Positions 1 through 8,640 of a stretch of 64,000 nucleotides of DNA are shown here, in pieces. The stretch is from assembly GCF_900103195.1 (NCBI RefSeq), contig NZ_FMWU01000018.1, positions 62,001 through 126,000 on the forward strand. Reading direction: 5' to 3'. This DNA comes from Methylobacterium sp. UNC378MF (GTDB taxonomy: Bacteria; Pseudomonadota; Alphaproteobacteria; Rhizobiales; Beijerinckiaceae). How positions within the stretch are numbered: position 1 is the first letter of the stretch; the number at the start of each line of letters is the position of its first letter. The position numbers and the translations under genes are program-made. The notes beneath the pieces are model-generated. The model had not been told where the DNA came from and did not search any database. It saw nothing but the letters and a program-made list of their open reading frames with translations.

Positions 1-66
1 GCGTGGCTCGACCTGCCGGGATATCCAACGCTCGATCCGGGTTCGCGTTCGGAAGGTCCGCGCCAT

Positions 67-87
67 GCATCCGGTTACGGATGCTTT
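67..87 (+). terminator. possible intrinsic terminator of a gene left of the window
   Basis: Seven base pairs (GCATCCG / CGGATGC) close a GTTA tetraloop and are followed by only three T. This is weak as a terminator. It could end a gene entering from the left edge. The first 148 bases contain nothing else I can assign; an open frame runs from base 1 to a TGA at 118-120 but gives no recognisable protein. Confidence 0.35.
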
Positions 88-148
88 CCCCTGATCTTCC
101 CCGTAGAACCGGCCGCCTGACCGACCTGCATGCGAACCCCCCGATCCG

Positions 149-1024
149 ATGACGAGCCCCGCGACCCTCGATACCTTGATGCCCCTCCTGGAGCGCATCG
201 CCACCGCGCTGGAGCGGGCCGCGCCCGCCGCCCCGCCGGCCTTCGACCCCAATGCCGCTGACGCCTTCCTGTGGGGGCCCGAGCGCCGGCTGACCCCGGT
301 GCCGCAGGTGGCGCGGGTGGAGATGGGCCTGCTCACCGGCATCGACCGCGCGCGCGACACCCTGGTGGAGAACACCGAGCGCTTCGCCCGCGGCCTGCCG
401 GCCAACAACGCCCTGCTGTGGGGCGCCCGCGGCATGGGCAAGTCGTCGCTGGTCAAGGCGGCGCATGCCGAGATCAATGCCCGCCGCCCCGCCGGCAGCC
501 TGCCGATGAAGCTCGTGGAGATCCACCGCGAGGACATTGAGGCCCTGCCGGACCTGATGGCTCTGCTGCGCCCCGACCCGCATCGCTGGCTGGTCTACTG
601 CGACGACCTCTCCTTCGACGCCGACGATACCTCGTACAAGTCGCTCAAGACCGCCCTCGACGGCGGTATCGAGGGGCGGCCCGGCAATGTGCTATTCTAC
701 GCCACCTCCAACCGCCGGCATCTCCTCGCCCGCGACATGATGGAGAACGAGCGCTCCACTGCGATCAATCCCGGCGAGGCTGTGGAGGAGAAGGTCTCGC
801 TCTCGGACCGGTTCGGCCTCTGGCTCGGATTCCACAAGTGCAGCCAGGACGAGTACCTGGCGATGATCCGCGCCTATGCGGACCGCTATCGCCTGGATGT
901 CCCGCAGGAGCAGCTGCGCGCCGAATCCCTCGAATGGGCCACGACGCGCGGCTCACGCTCGGGCCGCACCGCCTTCCAGTTCATCCAGGATCTGGCCGGG
1001 CGGCTCGGCAAGACGCTGGACTGA
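149..1024 (+). CDS. DUF815-family P-loop ATPase
   Basis: A 291-residue cytosolic ATP-binding protein. A Walker A motif (GARGMGKSS, about residues 92-100) is followed by a Walker B-like stretch (WLVYCDDLSF, about 145-155), and a TSNRRH sensor-like segment lies further on. This order and length fit the DUF815 family, AAA-like ATPases of unknown physiological role that are common in Proteobacteria. The ATG at 149 has no clear Shine-Dalgarno, so the exact start is less certain than the family. The convergent dut gene ends 6 bases away. Family assignment is from motif and overall pattern; no substrate can be inferred. Confidence 0.85.
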   Translation: MTSPATLDTLMPLLERIATALERAAPAAPPAFDPNAADAFLWGPERRLTPVPQVARVEMGLLTGIDRARDTLVENTERFARGLPANNALLWGARGMGKSSLVKAAHAEINARRPAGSLPMKLVEIHREDIEALPDLMALLRPDPHRWLVYCDDLSFDADDTSYKSLKTALDGGIEGRPGNVLFYATSNRRHLLARDMMENERSTAINPGEAVEEKVSLSDRFGLWLGFHKCSQDEYLAMIRAYADRYRLDVPQEQLRAESLEWATTRGSRSGRTAFQFIQDLAGRLGKTLD

Positions 1025-1030
1025 CGAGGT

Positions 1031-1501
1031 CTAGCGCCCGCTCGACCCGAATCCCCCTGCGCCTCGCTTTGAGCCGGGGCCGGGCGCGCCTTCAAGGACC
1101 GTCAGCACCGGCCGGGTGATCCGCGTGAAGACGAGCTGCGCGATCCGCTCGCCCGGCGCGATCTGGACCGGTTCCGCGTCGCTGCGGTTCCAGGCGGAGA
1201 TCATCAGCGGGCCCTCGTAATCCGCATCGATGACGCCGGTGCCGTTGCCGAGCACGAGGCCCTCGCGGTGGCCGCGCCCCGAGCGGGGGAAGATCAGCCC
1301 GCACCAGTCGGGGTCGCGGATCAGCACGCTGAAGCCCGCCGGAATGAGGGCCGGCTGGGCCCGCGGCGGCAGGATCAGCGGCGCGTCGAGACAGGCGTAC
1401 AGGTCGAGGCCTGCCGATGCGGCGGTCCCCCAGCGCGGAAAGCCCCAGCCGGTCAGTCGCGGATCGAGCAGCCGCAGGCCGACCTCGGGAAGGCCGCTCA
1501 C
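1031..1501 (-). CDS. dut: deoxyuridine 5'-triphosphate nucleotidohydrolase (dUTPase)
   Basis: Trimeric-type dUTPase, 156 residues, which hydrolyses dUTP to dUMP and pyrophosphate and so keeps uracil out of DNA while feeding thymidylate synthesis. The conserved blocks are visible in order: AGLDLYA near the N-terminus, PRSGRG, the GVIDADYEG strand carrying the catalytic Asp, GERIAQLV, and a glycine-rich C-terminal arm ending GAGGFGSSGR that closes over the substrate. The start is GTG inside a GTGA overlap with the stop of the upstream CoA ester lyase gene, so the two are probably translationally coupled. A second dUTP-related gene, a dCTP deaminase, lies at 33208-34356. Confidence 0.95.
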   Translation of the reverse strand: MSGLPEVGLRLLDPRLTGWGFPRWGTAASAGLDLYACLDAPLILPPRAQPALIPAGFSVLIRDPDWCGLIFPRSGRGHREGLVLGNGTGVIDADYEGPLMISAWNRSDAEPVQIAPGERIAQLVFTRITRPVLTVLEGAPGPGSKRGAGGFGSSGR

Positions 1502-2379
1502 GCGCCGAGCCGCGCGATCGCCGCGGCCATGGCGAGCGTCCGCCGGGCGGCCTCGACATGGAGGCGCTCGACCATCTTCCCATCCACCGCGACGACCCCG
1601 CGCTCACGGTTCTCCGGCGCGTCGAAGACGTCCATCAACCGGCGCGCCCGCGCGATCTCGTCGGCATCCGGCCCGAAGGCCGCGTTGGCAGCGCCGATCT
1701 GGCTCGGGTGGATCAGCATCTTGCCGTCGAAGCCGAGGTCGCGCCCCTGCGCGCATTCGGCCTCGAGCCCGTCCGCGTCGTTAAGGTCGGTGAAGACGCC
1801 GTCGATCGCCTCGATCTCGTAGGCCCGGGCGGCGGCCAGCACGGTCATCAGCCAGGGGATCAGGGCGGCCCGACCCGGCGGCCGGATCCGGGATGCCTTC
1901 AGCAAGTCGTTCGGGCCGATTACCAGGGCGCCGAGCCGCCCGTCCACGTCCCGGGCCGCGCCGGCGATCTCGGCGGCGTTGACCACTGCCATCGGCGTCT
2001 CGATCATCGCCCAGACCCGCGTCGCCAGGGGCGCCCCGAGCCGGCGCAGGCGTGAGCCCACGGCGATCAACGTGTCGGATGTGCGGACCTTCGGCACCAG
2101 GATCGCGTCCGGGGCGGCCGGCGCGAGCGCGACGAGATCGGCCTCGCCGTCCTCGGTCTCGGGCGAGTTGATCCGGACCACGATCTCGCGCTGGCCGAAG
2201 CCGCGCGCGGCCACCGCGGCGGCGACCTGGGTGCGGGCTGCCGCCTTCACGGCGGGAGCGGTGCCGTCCTCGAGGTCGATCAGGATCACGTCGGCGGGCA
2301 GCGACCGCGCCTTTTCAAGTGCCCGGGCGTTGGAGCCCGGCATCGCCAGAACGCTGCGACGGGGACGGATCTCGCTCAT
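1498..2379 (-). CDS. HpcH/HpaI-family CoA ester lyase (CitE-like; malyl-CoA lyase/thioesterase type)
   Basis: A 293-residue TIM-barrel enzyme of the citrate-lyase beta/malyl-CoA family. It opens with RSVLAMPGSNARALEKA, contains the LIDLEDGTAP acidic metal site, a conserved Arg in VVRINSPET, AMIETPMAV, and the GFDGKMLIHPSQI signature. Family members cleave or hydrolyse malyl-CoA, methylmalyl-CoA or citramalyl-CoA, and methylotrophs with the serine cycle or ethylmalonyl-CoA pathway carry several paralogs. The size (about 290 residues) is closer to the malyl-CoA thioesterase/Mcl2-like branch than to longer malyl-CoA lyases, but sequence alone does not settle the substrate. The ATG at 2379 is preceded by GGGAGAAG at good spacing. 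It overlaps dut by 4 bases. Confidence 0.8.
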   Translation of the reverse strand: MSEIRPRRSVLAMPGSNARALEKARSLPADVILIDLEDGTAPAVKAAARTQVAAAVAARGFGQREIVVRINSPETEDGEADLVALAPAAPDAILVPKVRTSDTLIAVGSRLRRLGAPLATRVWAMIETPMAVVNAAEIAGAARDVDGRLGALVIGPNDLLKASRIRPPGRAALIPWLMTVLAAARAYEIEAIDGVFTDLNDADGLEAECAQGRDLGFDGKMLIHPSQIGAANAAFGPDADEIARARRLMDVFDAPENRERGVVAVDGKMVERLHVEAARRTLAMAAAIARLGA

Positions 2380-2485
2380 CACGCTTCTCCCGGGCCGGCG
2401 GCGCCCCATGGCGACGCGGATAGCTTTCCCCGCGCATCCCGGCAAGAACGCGGGTCGCGCATGCGGAACGACAGCGAGAATCGAT

Positions 2486-3229
2486 ATGGCGCGCTGGATC
2501 GCGGGACTGGACGGCTGCCGCGGATCCTGGGCGGGCTCACTCCTCGACCTCGACGATCCCGACCGATACCGCTGCGCCCTGTTCCGGGACGTTGCCGCGC
2601 TCCTCGATTCGCCGGAGCGGCCCGGCATCGTCGGGATCGACGTGCCGATCGGCTTGCCCGACCGGATCACCGGCGGCGGTCGGGCCGCCGATCGGGCGGC
2701 GCGCGTCCGGCTCGGGCCGGCGCGGTCGTCGGTGTTTCCGATGCCGCCGCGGCGCGCCGTCTACGCCTCCGACTACGCGGCCGCGAAGGCGGCCTCGCGG
2801 GATGCGAGCGACCCGCCCTTCGCACCCTCGATCCAGGGCTACAACATCTTCCGCTACGTCCGCGCGGTCGACACGCTCCTGCGGCAGCGCCCGGAGGTGC
2901 GTGCACGGGTGTACGAAGTCCATCCCGAGGTGGCCTTTCATGCCCTCAACGGCGGCCGGCCGCTCGGCCTGCCGAAGAAGGGTAAGCGCGCCCGGGAGGG
3001 CTTGGACCTCCGGCGGGCGCTCCTCTTGGCGGCGGGTCTGCCGGACGCGCTGATCGAGGCCCGGGTGAAGGGCATTCCGGAGGACGATCATCTCGACGCG
3101 CTGGCCGCCCTGGTGGTGGCCCGCGACATCAGCCTCGGGCTGGCCGTGCCGCTGCCGGACCCGCCGGAGCAGGACGCCTTCGGGCTTCCTGTCGTAATCT
3201 GGGCGCCGGCCTTGCGCAGGCCTCCCTGA
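2486..3229 (+). CDS. DUF429 domain protein
   Basis: A 247-residue protein beginning MARWIAGLDGCRGSWAG, the characteristic DUF429 opening with an early Asp, followed by GIVGIDVPIGLPD with a second conserved acidic residue, a YEVHPEVAFHALNGG segment and a C-terminal DDHLDALAALVVA helix. The pattern of acidic residues resembles RNase H-like folds, but no activity has been assigned to the family that I can name. The ATG at 2486 is chosen because the family N-terminus starts there and GCGAGAA precedes it; the open frame extends upstream without homologous content. It is divergent from the CoA ester lyase gene. Confidence 0.8.
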   Translation: MARWIAGLDGCRGSWAGSLLDLDDPDRYRCALFRDVAALLDSPERPGIVGIDVPIGLPDRITGGGRAADRAARVRLGPARSSVFPMPPRRAVYASDYAAAKAASRDASDPPFAPSIQGYNIFRYVRAVDTLLRQRPEVRARVYEVHPEVAFHALNGGRPLGLPKKGKRAREGLDLRRALLLAAGLPDALIEARVKGIPEDDHLDALAALVVARDISLGLAVPLPDPPEQDAFGLPVVIWAPALRRPP

Positions 3230-3330
3230 GCCGGGGCACCGGGCGCGGCATCTGCCCCAGCGTGCTGTTTTGCACGCTGTCGCGAACGCGGCCGGTGTCC
3301 GTCTACGGGACGCGCTCTAACTCTCGCTGC

Positions 3331-3846
3331 ATGAGCGCCGCGAATCCCCTGCCCGTCCGTCACATCGCCCGCGCGATCGTCCTCGATCCGCAGGATCGGA
3401 TCCTGCTCATCGCCTACACCTCGGTCCATGCCAAAGGGCCGGACGGGAAGCCGCTCCGGTTCTGGTTCATGCCTGGCGGCGGCCTTGAGCCTGGCGAAGA
3501 TCATGTCACCGCCTGCCGCCGGGAGCTGGAGGAAGAGATCGGCCGTGGCGATGTCGTGATCGGCCCGCAGGTCGCCGCCTGTGACGGCCCGTTCCACCTG
3601 TTCCGGCAGGCGCGGGACGCCCGGGAGCGCTACTTCCTCGTCCGCCTGCCCGACGACCGGGTCGACACCAGCCGCCTTGCCGAGACCGAGGACAACCCGC
3701 TGATCGGGACGCGCTGGTGGCCGATCGACGAGCTGCGCGCCAGCGGCGAGCATTTCGAGCCGGCCGGTCTGGCCGATCTCGCGTTGGATCTCGCGCGAGG
3801 GACTATTCCGGCCGAGCCGCGCGTTCTTGCTTGGCGAGAACTTTGA
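3331..3846 (+). CDS. Nudix hydrolase
   Basis: A 171-residue Nudix hydrolase, which would cleave a nucleoside diphosphate linked to another moiety. The Nudix box reads GGGLEPGEDHVTACRRELEE followed by EIG, matching GX5EX7REUXEEXGU with all catalytic Glu present, at about residues 50-72. An RFWFMPGG lead-in and a late WWPIDEL segment are typical of the fold. The ATG at 3331 is selected as the first one that leaves a normal-length N-terminal strand; upstream residues look non-coding. The substrate cannot be told from sequence. The carbonic anhydrase gene follows 44 bases downstream on the same strand. Confidence 0.85.
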   Translation: MSAANPLPVRHIARAIVLDPQDRILLIAYTSVHAKGPDGKPLRFWFMPGGGLEPGEDHVTACRRELEEEIGRGDVVIGPQVAACDGPFHLFRQARDARERYFLVRLPDDRVDTSRLAETEDNPLIGTRWWPIDELRASGEHFEPAGLADLALDLARGTIPAEPRVLAWREL

Positions 3847-3890
3847 GTTCACTCCCGCTGTCGCGGAATTGTTCAACTGGAGACGACTTT

Positions 3891-4556
3891 ATGTTCCCCG
3901 TCTACCTGACCGAAGGCTACCGGTCCTTTCTCCTCGATCGCTTCCCGACCGAGCGCCGGCGCTTCGCGCAGCTTGCGTCCAGTCAGAACCCGGAGATCTT
4001 GGTCATCAGCTGCTGCGACAGTCGGGTCTCCCCCAGCGCGATCTTCAATGCCGGCCCGGGCGAGCTGTTCACGATCCGCAACGTCGCCAATCTCGTGCCG
4101 GTCTACCAGCCCGACGGGCAGTATCACGGCACCTCGGCGGCCCTGGAATTCGCCGTCCAGGCCTTGGAAGTGAAGCATATCGTCGTGCTCGGCCATGCCA
4201 CCTGCGGCGGCATCAAGGCCTACGCCAACAAGGCCAAGCCGCTCTCGCCCGGCGACTTCATCGGCAAGTGGGTCTCGCTCGTAGGGCAGGCCGAGGGCAA
4301 GGCCGGTGATCCCGGCGCGCCGGACTACCTGACCAAGCTGGAACACGCCGTGGTCGTCCAGAGCATGGAGAACCTGCTCACTTTCCCGTTCGTGAAGGAG
4401 CGGGTCGATGATGGCCGCCTGGAGATCCATGGGGCACATTTCGGCGTGGCCAGCGGCTCCCTCTTGGTGCGCGACCCGGAGACCGGCGCGTTCAAACCGC
4501 CAATCGACACGACCGGCCAGGCCGTCCGCTCCGTCGCCGCCATCGCGTGCGAGTGA
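3891..4556 (+). CDS. beta-class carbonic anhydrase
   Basis: A 221-residue cytosolic zinc enzyme interconverting CO2 and bicarbonate. The zinc/active-site set is complete: CCDSR at residues 41-45 (Cys41 ligand, Asp43-Arg45 dyad) and GHATCGG with His102 and Cys105 as further ligands. RNVANLVP and SAALEFAV match the beta-family core. In methylotrophs bicarbonate supply for carboxylases makes such an enzyme useful, but that is context rather than proof. The ATG at 3891 follows an AACTGGAGACGAC leader with a GGAGA Shine-Dalgarno. It could be called can or cynT; I leave the symbol open. Confidence 0.95.
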   Translation: MFPVYLTEGYRSFLLDRFPTERRRFAQLASSQNPEILVISCCDSRVSPSAIFNAGPGELFTIRNVANLVPVYQPDGQYHGTSAALEFAVQALEVKHIVVLGHATCGGIKAYANKAKPLSPGDFIGKWVSLVGQAEGKAGDPGAPDYLTKLEHAVVVQSMENLLTFPFVKERVDDGRLEIHGAHFGVASGSLLVRDPETGAFKPPIDTTGQAVRSVAAIACE

Positions 4557-4744
4557 GCGCACGGGGCCGTCGCTGAAGCGCGGGACGGGCCTGCGGTCCT
4601 GCGGGAGTCCGGTCTCCGACCGGTTCCCGTGACGCGCTCCGCCCGTTCCGTCCGGACCCACGGGTCCGGACTGTCCGCGGAGGGACCGCGTCACGCACCG
4701 CCCGCTGCGTCAGCCCGGCGTGCCGCGGCTGGGACTTCCAAACG

Positions 4745-4773
4745 ACAAAGGCGGCGGGCTCGCGCCCGCCGCC
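4745..4773 (-). terminator. intrinsic terminator after the DUF4142 gene
   Basis: Read on the minus strand, GGCGGCGGGC pairs perfectly with GCCCGCCGCC around a GCGA tetraloop and is followed by TTTGTCGTTT. It lies 45 bases past the stop of the exported DUF4142 gene. On the plus strand no T-rich tail follows the stem, so it mainly serves the minus-strand transcript. Confidence 0.65.
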
Positions 4774-4817
4774 CTCCGTTCGACCCGGCCGAGGCCGGGT
4801 CGCGAGTGCGTTCCGCC

Positions 4818-5519
4818 TTACATCGCGCCCGGGAGACGCTGGGCGTGGGCGTAGTGCATCTCCAGGGCCGGCAGGGCCTGCTGGGCATAGTTGCGCAGCG
4901 CTGGGTTCGGGCCGCCCTGGGCGTAGGCCTGGGTCATCGCGATGCTCATCTGATGCGCCTGGATCTGCTGGTTGGCATACAGGCGGTCGAAGCGCGGACC
5001 GGGCGGGGTTGCCGCCAGCTCGGCCAGCATCGCCTGCTGCTCGGGGGTCGGCGGCACGATCGTCGAAGCACCCGTGGCCCCCACGTCGCCCCGGCCGATC
5101 TGGGCGCCCGCGGCGGCGCCGCGCGCCGCGCCGGTACCTGCGCCCTCAAGACCGCCAACCGGGCCGCCCGCCAGCGTGCCGCCGACCACGCCGGTCGCCG
5201 CACCGACGCCGGCGCCCACAGCGCTGCCGGCCACCGCGATCGGCGCCGTGACCAGACCGCCGAGGCCGGGATCGCCCGCAACGCCGTTCATCTGGCCGCC
5301 GGCCAGGGCCACGTTGGCGGCGCGGTGGTCACGGATCGCTTCCTGGGCGTAGGAGCGGATCTTCGGGTTGCGCGACTTGGACAAGGCAATCTGAGACGAC
5401 TGGATTTCGAAGGCGTTCGCCTGCATCGACTGCAGACGGAAGTCGTTGGCGCTCTGAGCCAGGGCCGGGGTCGACAGCGCCAGGACGAGCGCGGACGCGG
5501 CAGCGTAGTTCTTCAGCAT
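4818..5519 (-). CDS. exported DUF4142-like protein with a glycine-rich insert
   Basis: A 233-residue periplasmic or envelope protein. Residues 1-22 form a signal peptide (charged MLKN, hydrophobic core, ALA-Q cleavage). The following helix, with SANDFRLQSMQANAFEIQSS, and the C-terminal helices, with QQIQAHQMSIAMTQAYAQGG, look like the two halves of a DUF4142 ferritin-like helical bundle. Between them lies a block of about 60 residues of Gly/Ala zipper sequence (for example GAGVGAATGVVGG) that the family does not normally have. The ATG at 5519 is preceded by AGAGGTCCCG. The role is unknown. DUF4142 proteins in rhizobia are often stress-induced, which is background only. Confidence 0.7.
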   Translation of the reverse strand: MLKNYAAASALVLALSTPALAQSANDFRLQSMQANAFEIQSSQIALSKSRNPKIRSYAQEAIRDHRAANVALAGGQMNGVAGDPGLGGLVTAPIAVAGSAVGAGVGAATGVVGGTLAGGPVGGLEGAGTGAARGAAAGAQIGRGDVGATGASTIVPPTPEQQAMLAELAATPPGPRFDRLYANQQIQAHQMSIAMTQAYAQGGPNPALRNYAQQALPALEMHYAHAQRLPGAM

Positions 5520-5805
5520 CGGGACCTCTGTTCGAAATGGACTCGCGAACTGCGGAAAGGCGCCGCATGCGCAGCACGGAAGGCTTGGCGACACACTTGG
5601 CGCCGGAACGTTCGCGGATTGGTGCGTCAACGAGGGTATGGGCTTATGGTTCCTGCCGTTTTTGCCCCGGACACCGTCGTGCCCGACTGGAGCCGCTCCC
5701 GCGTGCGGGCCGCCGACCGGGCTTGCTGACGGCCATCCGGCCGGGCTTCGGCCGCGGCCGGTGCAGGCTCACTGCGGCGCGGCCGTTGAGGCATGCGAGC
5801 GTCCC

Positions 5806-6900
5806 GTGACCTTCGCCGCGGTTCAGATCCTGCGCGGCGCCGCCGCCCTCATGGTGGCGTGGCACCACGCGCGGCACGAGGCTGGGCTGATGGCCGGTCG
5901 GGGAGCCGGCCCGACCCTTGATTCCGCGACCCTCCTGCCCTGGTGGGGCGGGGTCGATCTGTTCTTCGTCATATCCGGCTTCGTCATCGTCCATGCCGGT
6001 GGCCGGCTGGCCGGGCGGCCGGGCGCGCATGTCCGCTTCCTCGCCCACCGGGTTGCCCGCGTTGTGCCTCTCTACTGGCTGGTGAGCCTGCTCTACCTCG
6101 CCCTCGCCCTGACGCGGCCGGATCTGCTCGGGGAGGCGGCAGCGCTGGCGCGCGATCCCTCCGCCCTCGTCGCGAGCTTCCTGTTCTGGCCGGCGGCCCG
6201 GCCCGACGGCACCATCCAGCCGCTCTACGGCCTCGGCTGGACCCTGAACTACGAGGCGCTCTTCTACGTACTTTTCGCCGCGGGCCTCGGCCTCGGCCGG
6301 CGCGGCGCCGTCGCCTGGCTGTGCGGGACCCTGACCGTCCTCGTGGCCGTCGGCGCCCTCGTGCCGGGCCTGCCGGTGCCTCTGCGCTTCTGGTCGGATC
6401 CGATCGTGCTCGAATTCGCCGCCGGCGCCGGACTCGCCCTCGCCTATCGCGCAGGGTTCCGGCCGGCCCTGCCCGTGCGCATCGCACTCGCGATCCTGGG
6501 CGTGCTCGGGCTGGTCCTGGCGGCGCGGGTGCTCGCGGGCCTCGGCGAGGCCGACGGGGGCCTGCGCCCGCTCCTCGTCGGAGGGCCGGCCGTCCTGCTG
6601 GTGGCCGCCGCCCTCGGGCCGGCCCGCGACGTCGCGCAGGTCGCTCGGCTGCCATCCCCCATGCGCGGCCTCGTCGGGCTCGGCGACGCGTCCTATGCCC
6701 TCTACCTCGTGCATCCATTCGCGCTGCGCCTCGTGCGCGAGGGGCTGCTCCGGTTCGGCCTGGCCCCTGCCCTGCATCCCTGGGGCAGCATGACGCTGAT
6801 GCTCGCGGTCAGCGTCGCGGCGTCGCTGGCGATCCACCGCCGCGTCGAACGGCCCCTCACCCGCGCCCTCCGGAAGCGGCTCGATCCGGGCGCGCCGTAA
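5806..6900 (+). CDS. acyltransferase 3 (OafA/NodX-type) membrane protein
   Basis: A 364-residue integral membrane acyltransferase that would transfer acetyl or another acyl group to a surface carbohydrate or glycan. The hallmark N-terminal pattern is present: VQILRGAAALMVAWHHARH, with the Arg and the essential His, then GGVDLFFVISGFVI and a following R-rich loop. About ten hydrophobic segments follow, ending with SYALYLVHPF and a basic tail. The GTG at 5806 is chosen because the family motif begins there and TTGAGG lies upstream; the longer open frame adds only low-complexity residues. No glycan gene cluster surrounds it, so the acceptor is unknown. Confidence 0.85.
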   Translation: MTFAAVQILRGAAALMVAWHHARHEAGLMAGRGAGPTLDSATLLPWWGGVDLFFVISGFVIVHAGGRLAGRPGAHVRFLAHRVARVVPLYWLVSLLYLALALTRPDLLGEAAALARDPSALVASFLFWPAARPDGTIQPLYGLGWTLNYEALFYVLFAAGLGLGRRGAVAWLCGTLTVLVAVGALVPGLPVPLRFWSDPIVLEFAAGAGLALAYRAGFRPALPVRIALAILGVLGLVLAARVLAGLGEADGGLRPLLVGGPAVLLVAAALGPARDVAQVARLPSPMRGLVGLGDASYALYLVHPFALRLVREGLLRFGLAPALHPWGSMTLMLAVSVAASLAIHRRVERPLTRALRKRLDPGAP

Positions 6901-6981
6901 AACCGTGTGCGTGCCGCGTCGACCCCGGTTCCACAGGGCGGCCGGTCGGATTAGCCTCGCGGGCCCGAGGAGGAGGCCAGC

Positions 6982-7845
6982 ATGAAGACCCTGCTCGTAC
7001 CCGTCGCGATGCACGACGCCCTGCCCTCCGTCTTCGAGACGACGCGGCTGGCGGCGACGCGCTTCGGCAGTCTGATCGAGGGCGTGTCCCTGCGCCCTGC
7101 GCTTGCCGAGTACGTGCCCGTCGACATGGTCGGCGGCATGACCTGGCTGCGTGACGAGGAGGCCGACCGGGCCGAGGCCGAGGAAGCGGGCGGCCGCTTC
7201 GTCGCCTTCATGGATGGGGCCGGCATTCCGCGGCATGCCCGCGACGGGCTCTGCATACCGGACCGCGTGCCGGATGCCGGCCCACGCTACCGCTGGCGGC
7301 AGGACGTACCCACGGGGGACGCATTCCTGGGCCAGTACGCGCGGCTGTTCTCGGCGACGGTGGTCGGACGTCCAGGCACGACCGATAACGCCCCGCGCAT
7401 GACCACCTTCGAGACGGCCCTGTTCGAGAGCGGCCGGCCCATCCTGCTGGCGCCGCCCACCGCGCCCACGAGCCTCGGGGACGCGGTGGTCATCGCCTGG
7501 AACGGATCCACCGAGACGGCCCGGGCGGTGGCGTTCGCGATGCCGTTCCTGCGACGGGCCGAGCGGGTGCTGGTGCTCAGCGTCGAAGGCGGCATGGTGC
7601 CGGGCCCGACTGCCCAGGATCTCGCTCAGGCCCTGGCCTGCGAGGGTGTGGACGCGTCGCATCGGGCCCTGCCGGCCGGCCGGCGGGTGCCCGGCGAGAC
7701 TTTCCTGGTGGAGGCGAAGGCCTTCGGCTGCGACCTGCTGATCAAGGGCGCCTACACCCAGAGCCGCCTGCGCCAGATGATATTCGGCGGCGTCACCAGC
7801 CATGTTCTCGCCTATGCCGACATGCCGGTGCTGATGGCGCATTGA
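6982..7845 (+). CDS. tandem universal stress protein (UspA family)
   Basis: A 287-residue cytosolic protein with two Usp folds. The first begins at MKTLLVPV and the second at about residue 170 with GDAVVIAWNGSTETARAV, ending in GAYTQSRLRQMIFGGVTSHVL. That last part is the usual G-X2-G-X9-G(S/T) nucleotide-binding region, here slightly degenerate. Alphaproteobacterial two-domain Usps of this kind are typical. GAGGAGG sits 7 bases before the ATG, giving a strong ribosome site. It is monocistronic, with the acyltransferase 81 bases upstream. Confidence 0.85.
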   Translation: MKTLLVPVAMHDALPSVFETTRLAATRFGSLIEGVSLRPALAEYVPVDMVGGMTWLRDEEADRAEAEEAGGRFVAFMDGAGIPRHARDGLCIPDRVPDAGPRYRWRQDVPTGDAFLGQYARLFSATVVGRPGTTDNAPRMTTFETALFESGRPILLAPPTAPTSLGDAVVIAWNGSTETARAVAFAMPFLRRAERVLVLSVEGGMVPGPTAQDLAQALACEGVDASHRALPAGRRVPGETFLVEAKAFGCDLLIKGAYTQSRLRQMIFGGVTSHVLAYADMPVLMAH

Positions 7846-7953
7846 GCGGAGCGCGACCGAACCGATTGCATCCTGGGACGCACCGGGAACCGGCGCCCGT
7901 CCTTGGCGTTCGGCTCCCGCATCTGGATGGCGCGCCGCCTGGAAAGGAGCCCC

Positions 7954-8559
7954 GTGACGAGCCCCGTGAGACGTCTCTTCCTCGCTGGCCTTCTGGCGAT
8001 CGCAGCCGTTCCCTGCGCACGAGCCGAGCCGATGACGGTCCGGTTCCGGGGAATCGTGGTCAGGGCCGACTCGGAGCGCCTAGACGTCCGCCGCGCCAGC
8101 GGCAGCACCCTCGCCGTGCGGATGAGCCCGCGCACCCGGATCTACGCAGTCAACGGCGCCAGCCTCCGGGGTATCAAGCCGGAGAGCTACGTCAGCGTCC
8201 TCGGCGCACCCGGCTCCGAGCCGCGGCAGGCGGCCGCGGTGACGCTGTACTCGCCTTCTGAACGCGGCTTCGAGGCGGGCAGCCAGCCCTGGGACACGGC
8301 GCAGGGCGCGAGCCTGACCGCCGGCTGGGTCGCTGACCTGCAGCGGGGGACGCCGATGCGGCTGACGCTCGCCTACGGGGGCGGCCAATCCTCCTTCGCG
8401 ATTCCCGAGGACACGCCGGTGACTCAGCTCTCCCCCGGCGAGAAGGCGATGCTCCAGCCCGGCGCCGCCGTGACGATCTTTGCGCGCTCCGGCACCGACG
8501 GCGGGCTGGAGGCCGGGACGATCGCGGTGGGTCGCCAGGGCGTCGTGCCGGGGCTCTGA
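7954..8559 (+). CDS. exported protein of unknown function, possibly OB-fold/DUF5666-like
   Basis: A 201-residue protein with a signal peptide (TSPVRRLFLAGLLAIAAVPC, cleavage near ARA-EP). The mature part is beta-rich, with short repeats of the form VRFRGIVVRADSERLDVR and TRIYAVNGASLRGIKPESYV. These resemble the metal/ligand-independent OB-like DUF5666 layout, but the match is only impressionistic. The GTG at 7954 is preferred because GGAAAGGAG lies 4-5 bases ahead and the signal peptide begins there; an upstream in-frame ATG would put extra polar residues before it. I do not recognise a function. Confidence 0.7.
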   Translation: MTSPVRRLFLAGLLAIAAVPCARAEPMTVRFRGIVVRADSERLDVRRASGSTLAVRMSPRTRIYAVNGASLRGIKPESYVSVLGAPGSEPRQAAAVTLYSPSERGFEAGSQPWDTAQGASLTAGWVADLQRGTPMRLTLAYGGGQSSFAIPEDTPVTQLSPGEKAMLQPGAAVTIFARSGTDGGLEAGTIAVGRQGVVPGL

Positions 8560-8640
8560 CCCGGCCGGCCGGGACGCTGTGTCACCGACGGCGCAGCAAA
8601 TTCGCGCGCCGAAGCGGAAGCTGCGCTACATCGGTCGGCG

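Noticed and set aside
1..120. Open frame from the left edge to a TGA at 118-120
   Set aside because: The peptide has no recognisable feature, and the other two frames are also open for much of the stretch.
5644..7842. A minus-strand open frame of over 700 codons antisense to the acyltransferase and Usp genes
   Set aside because: Composition is His/Arg/Gly/Ala-rich with no family; it mirrors real genes on the plus strand, as expected at very high GC.
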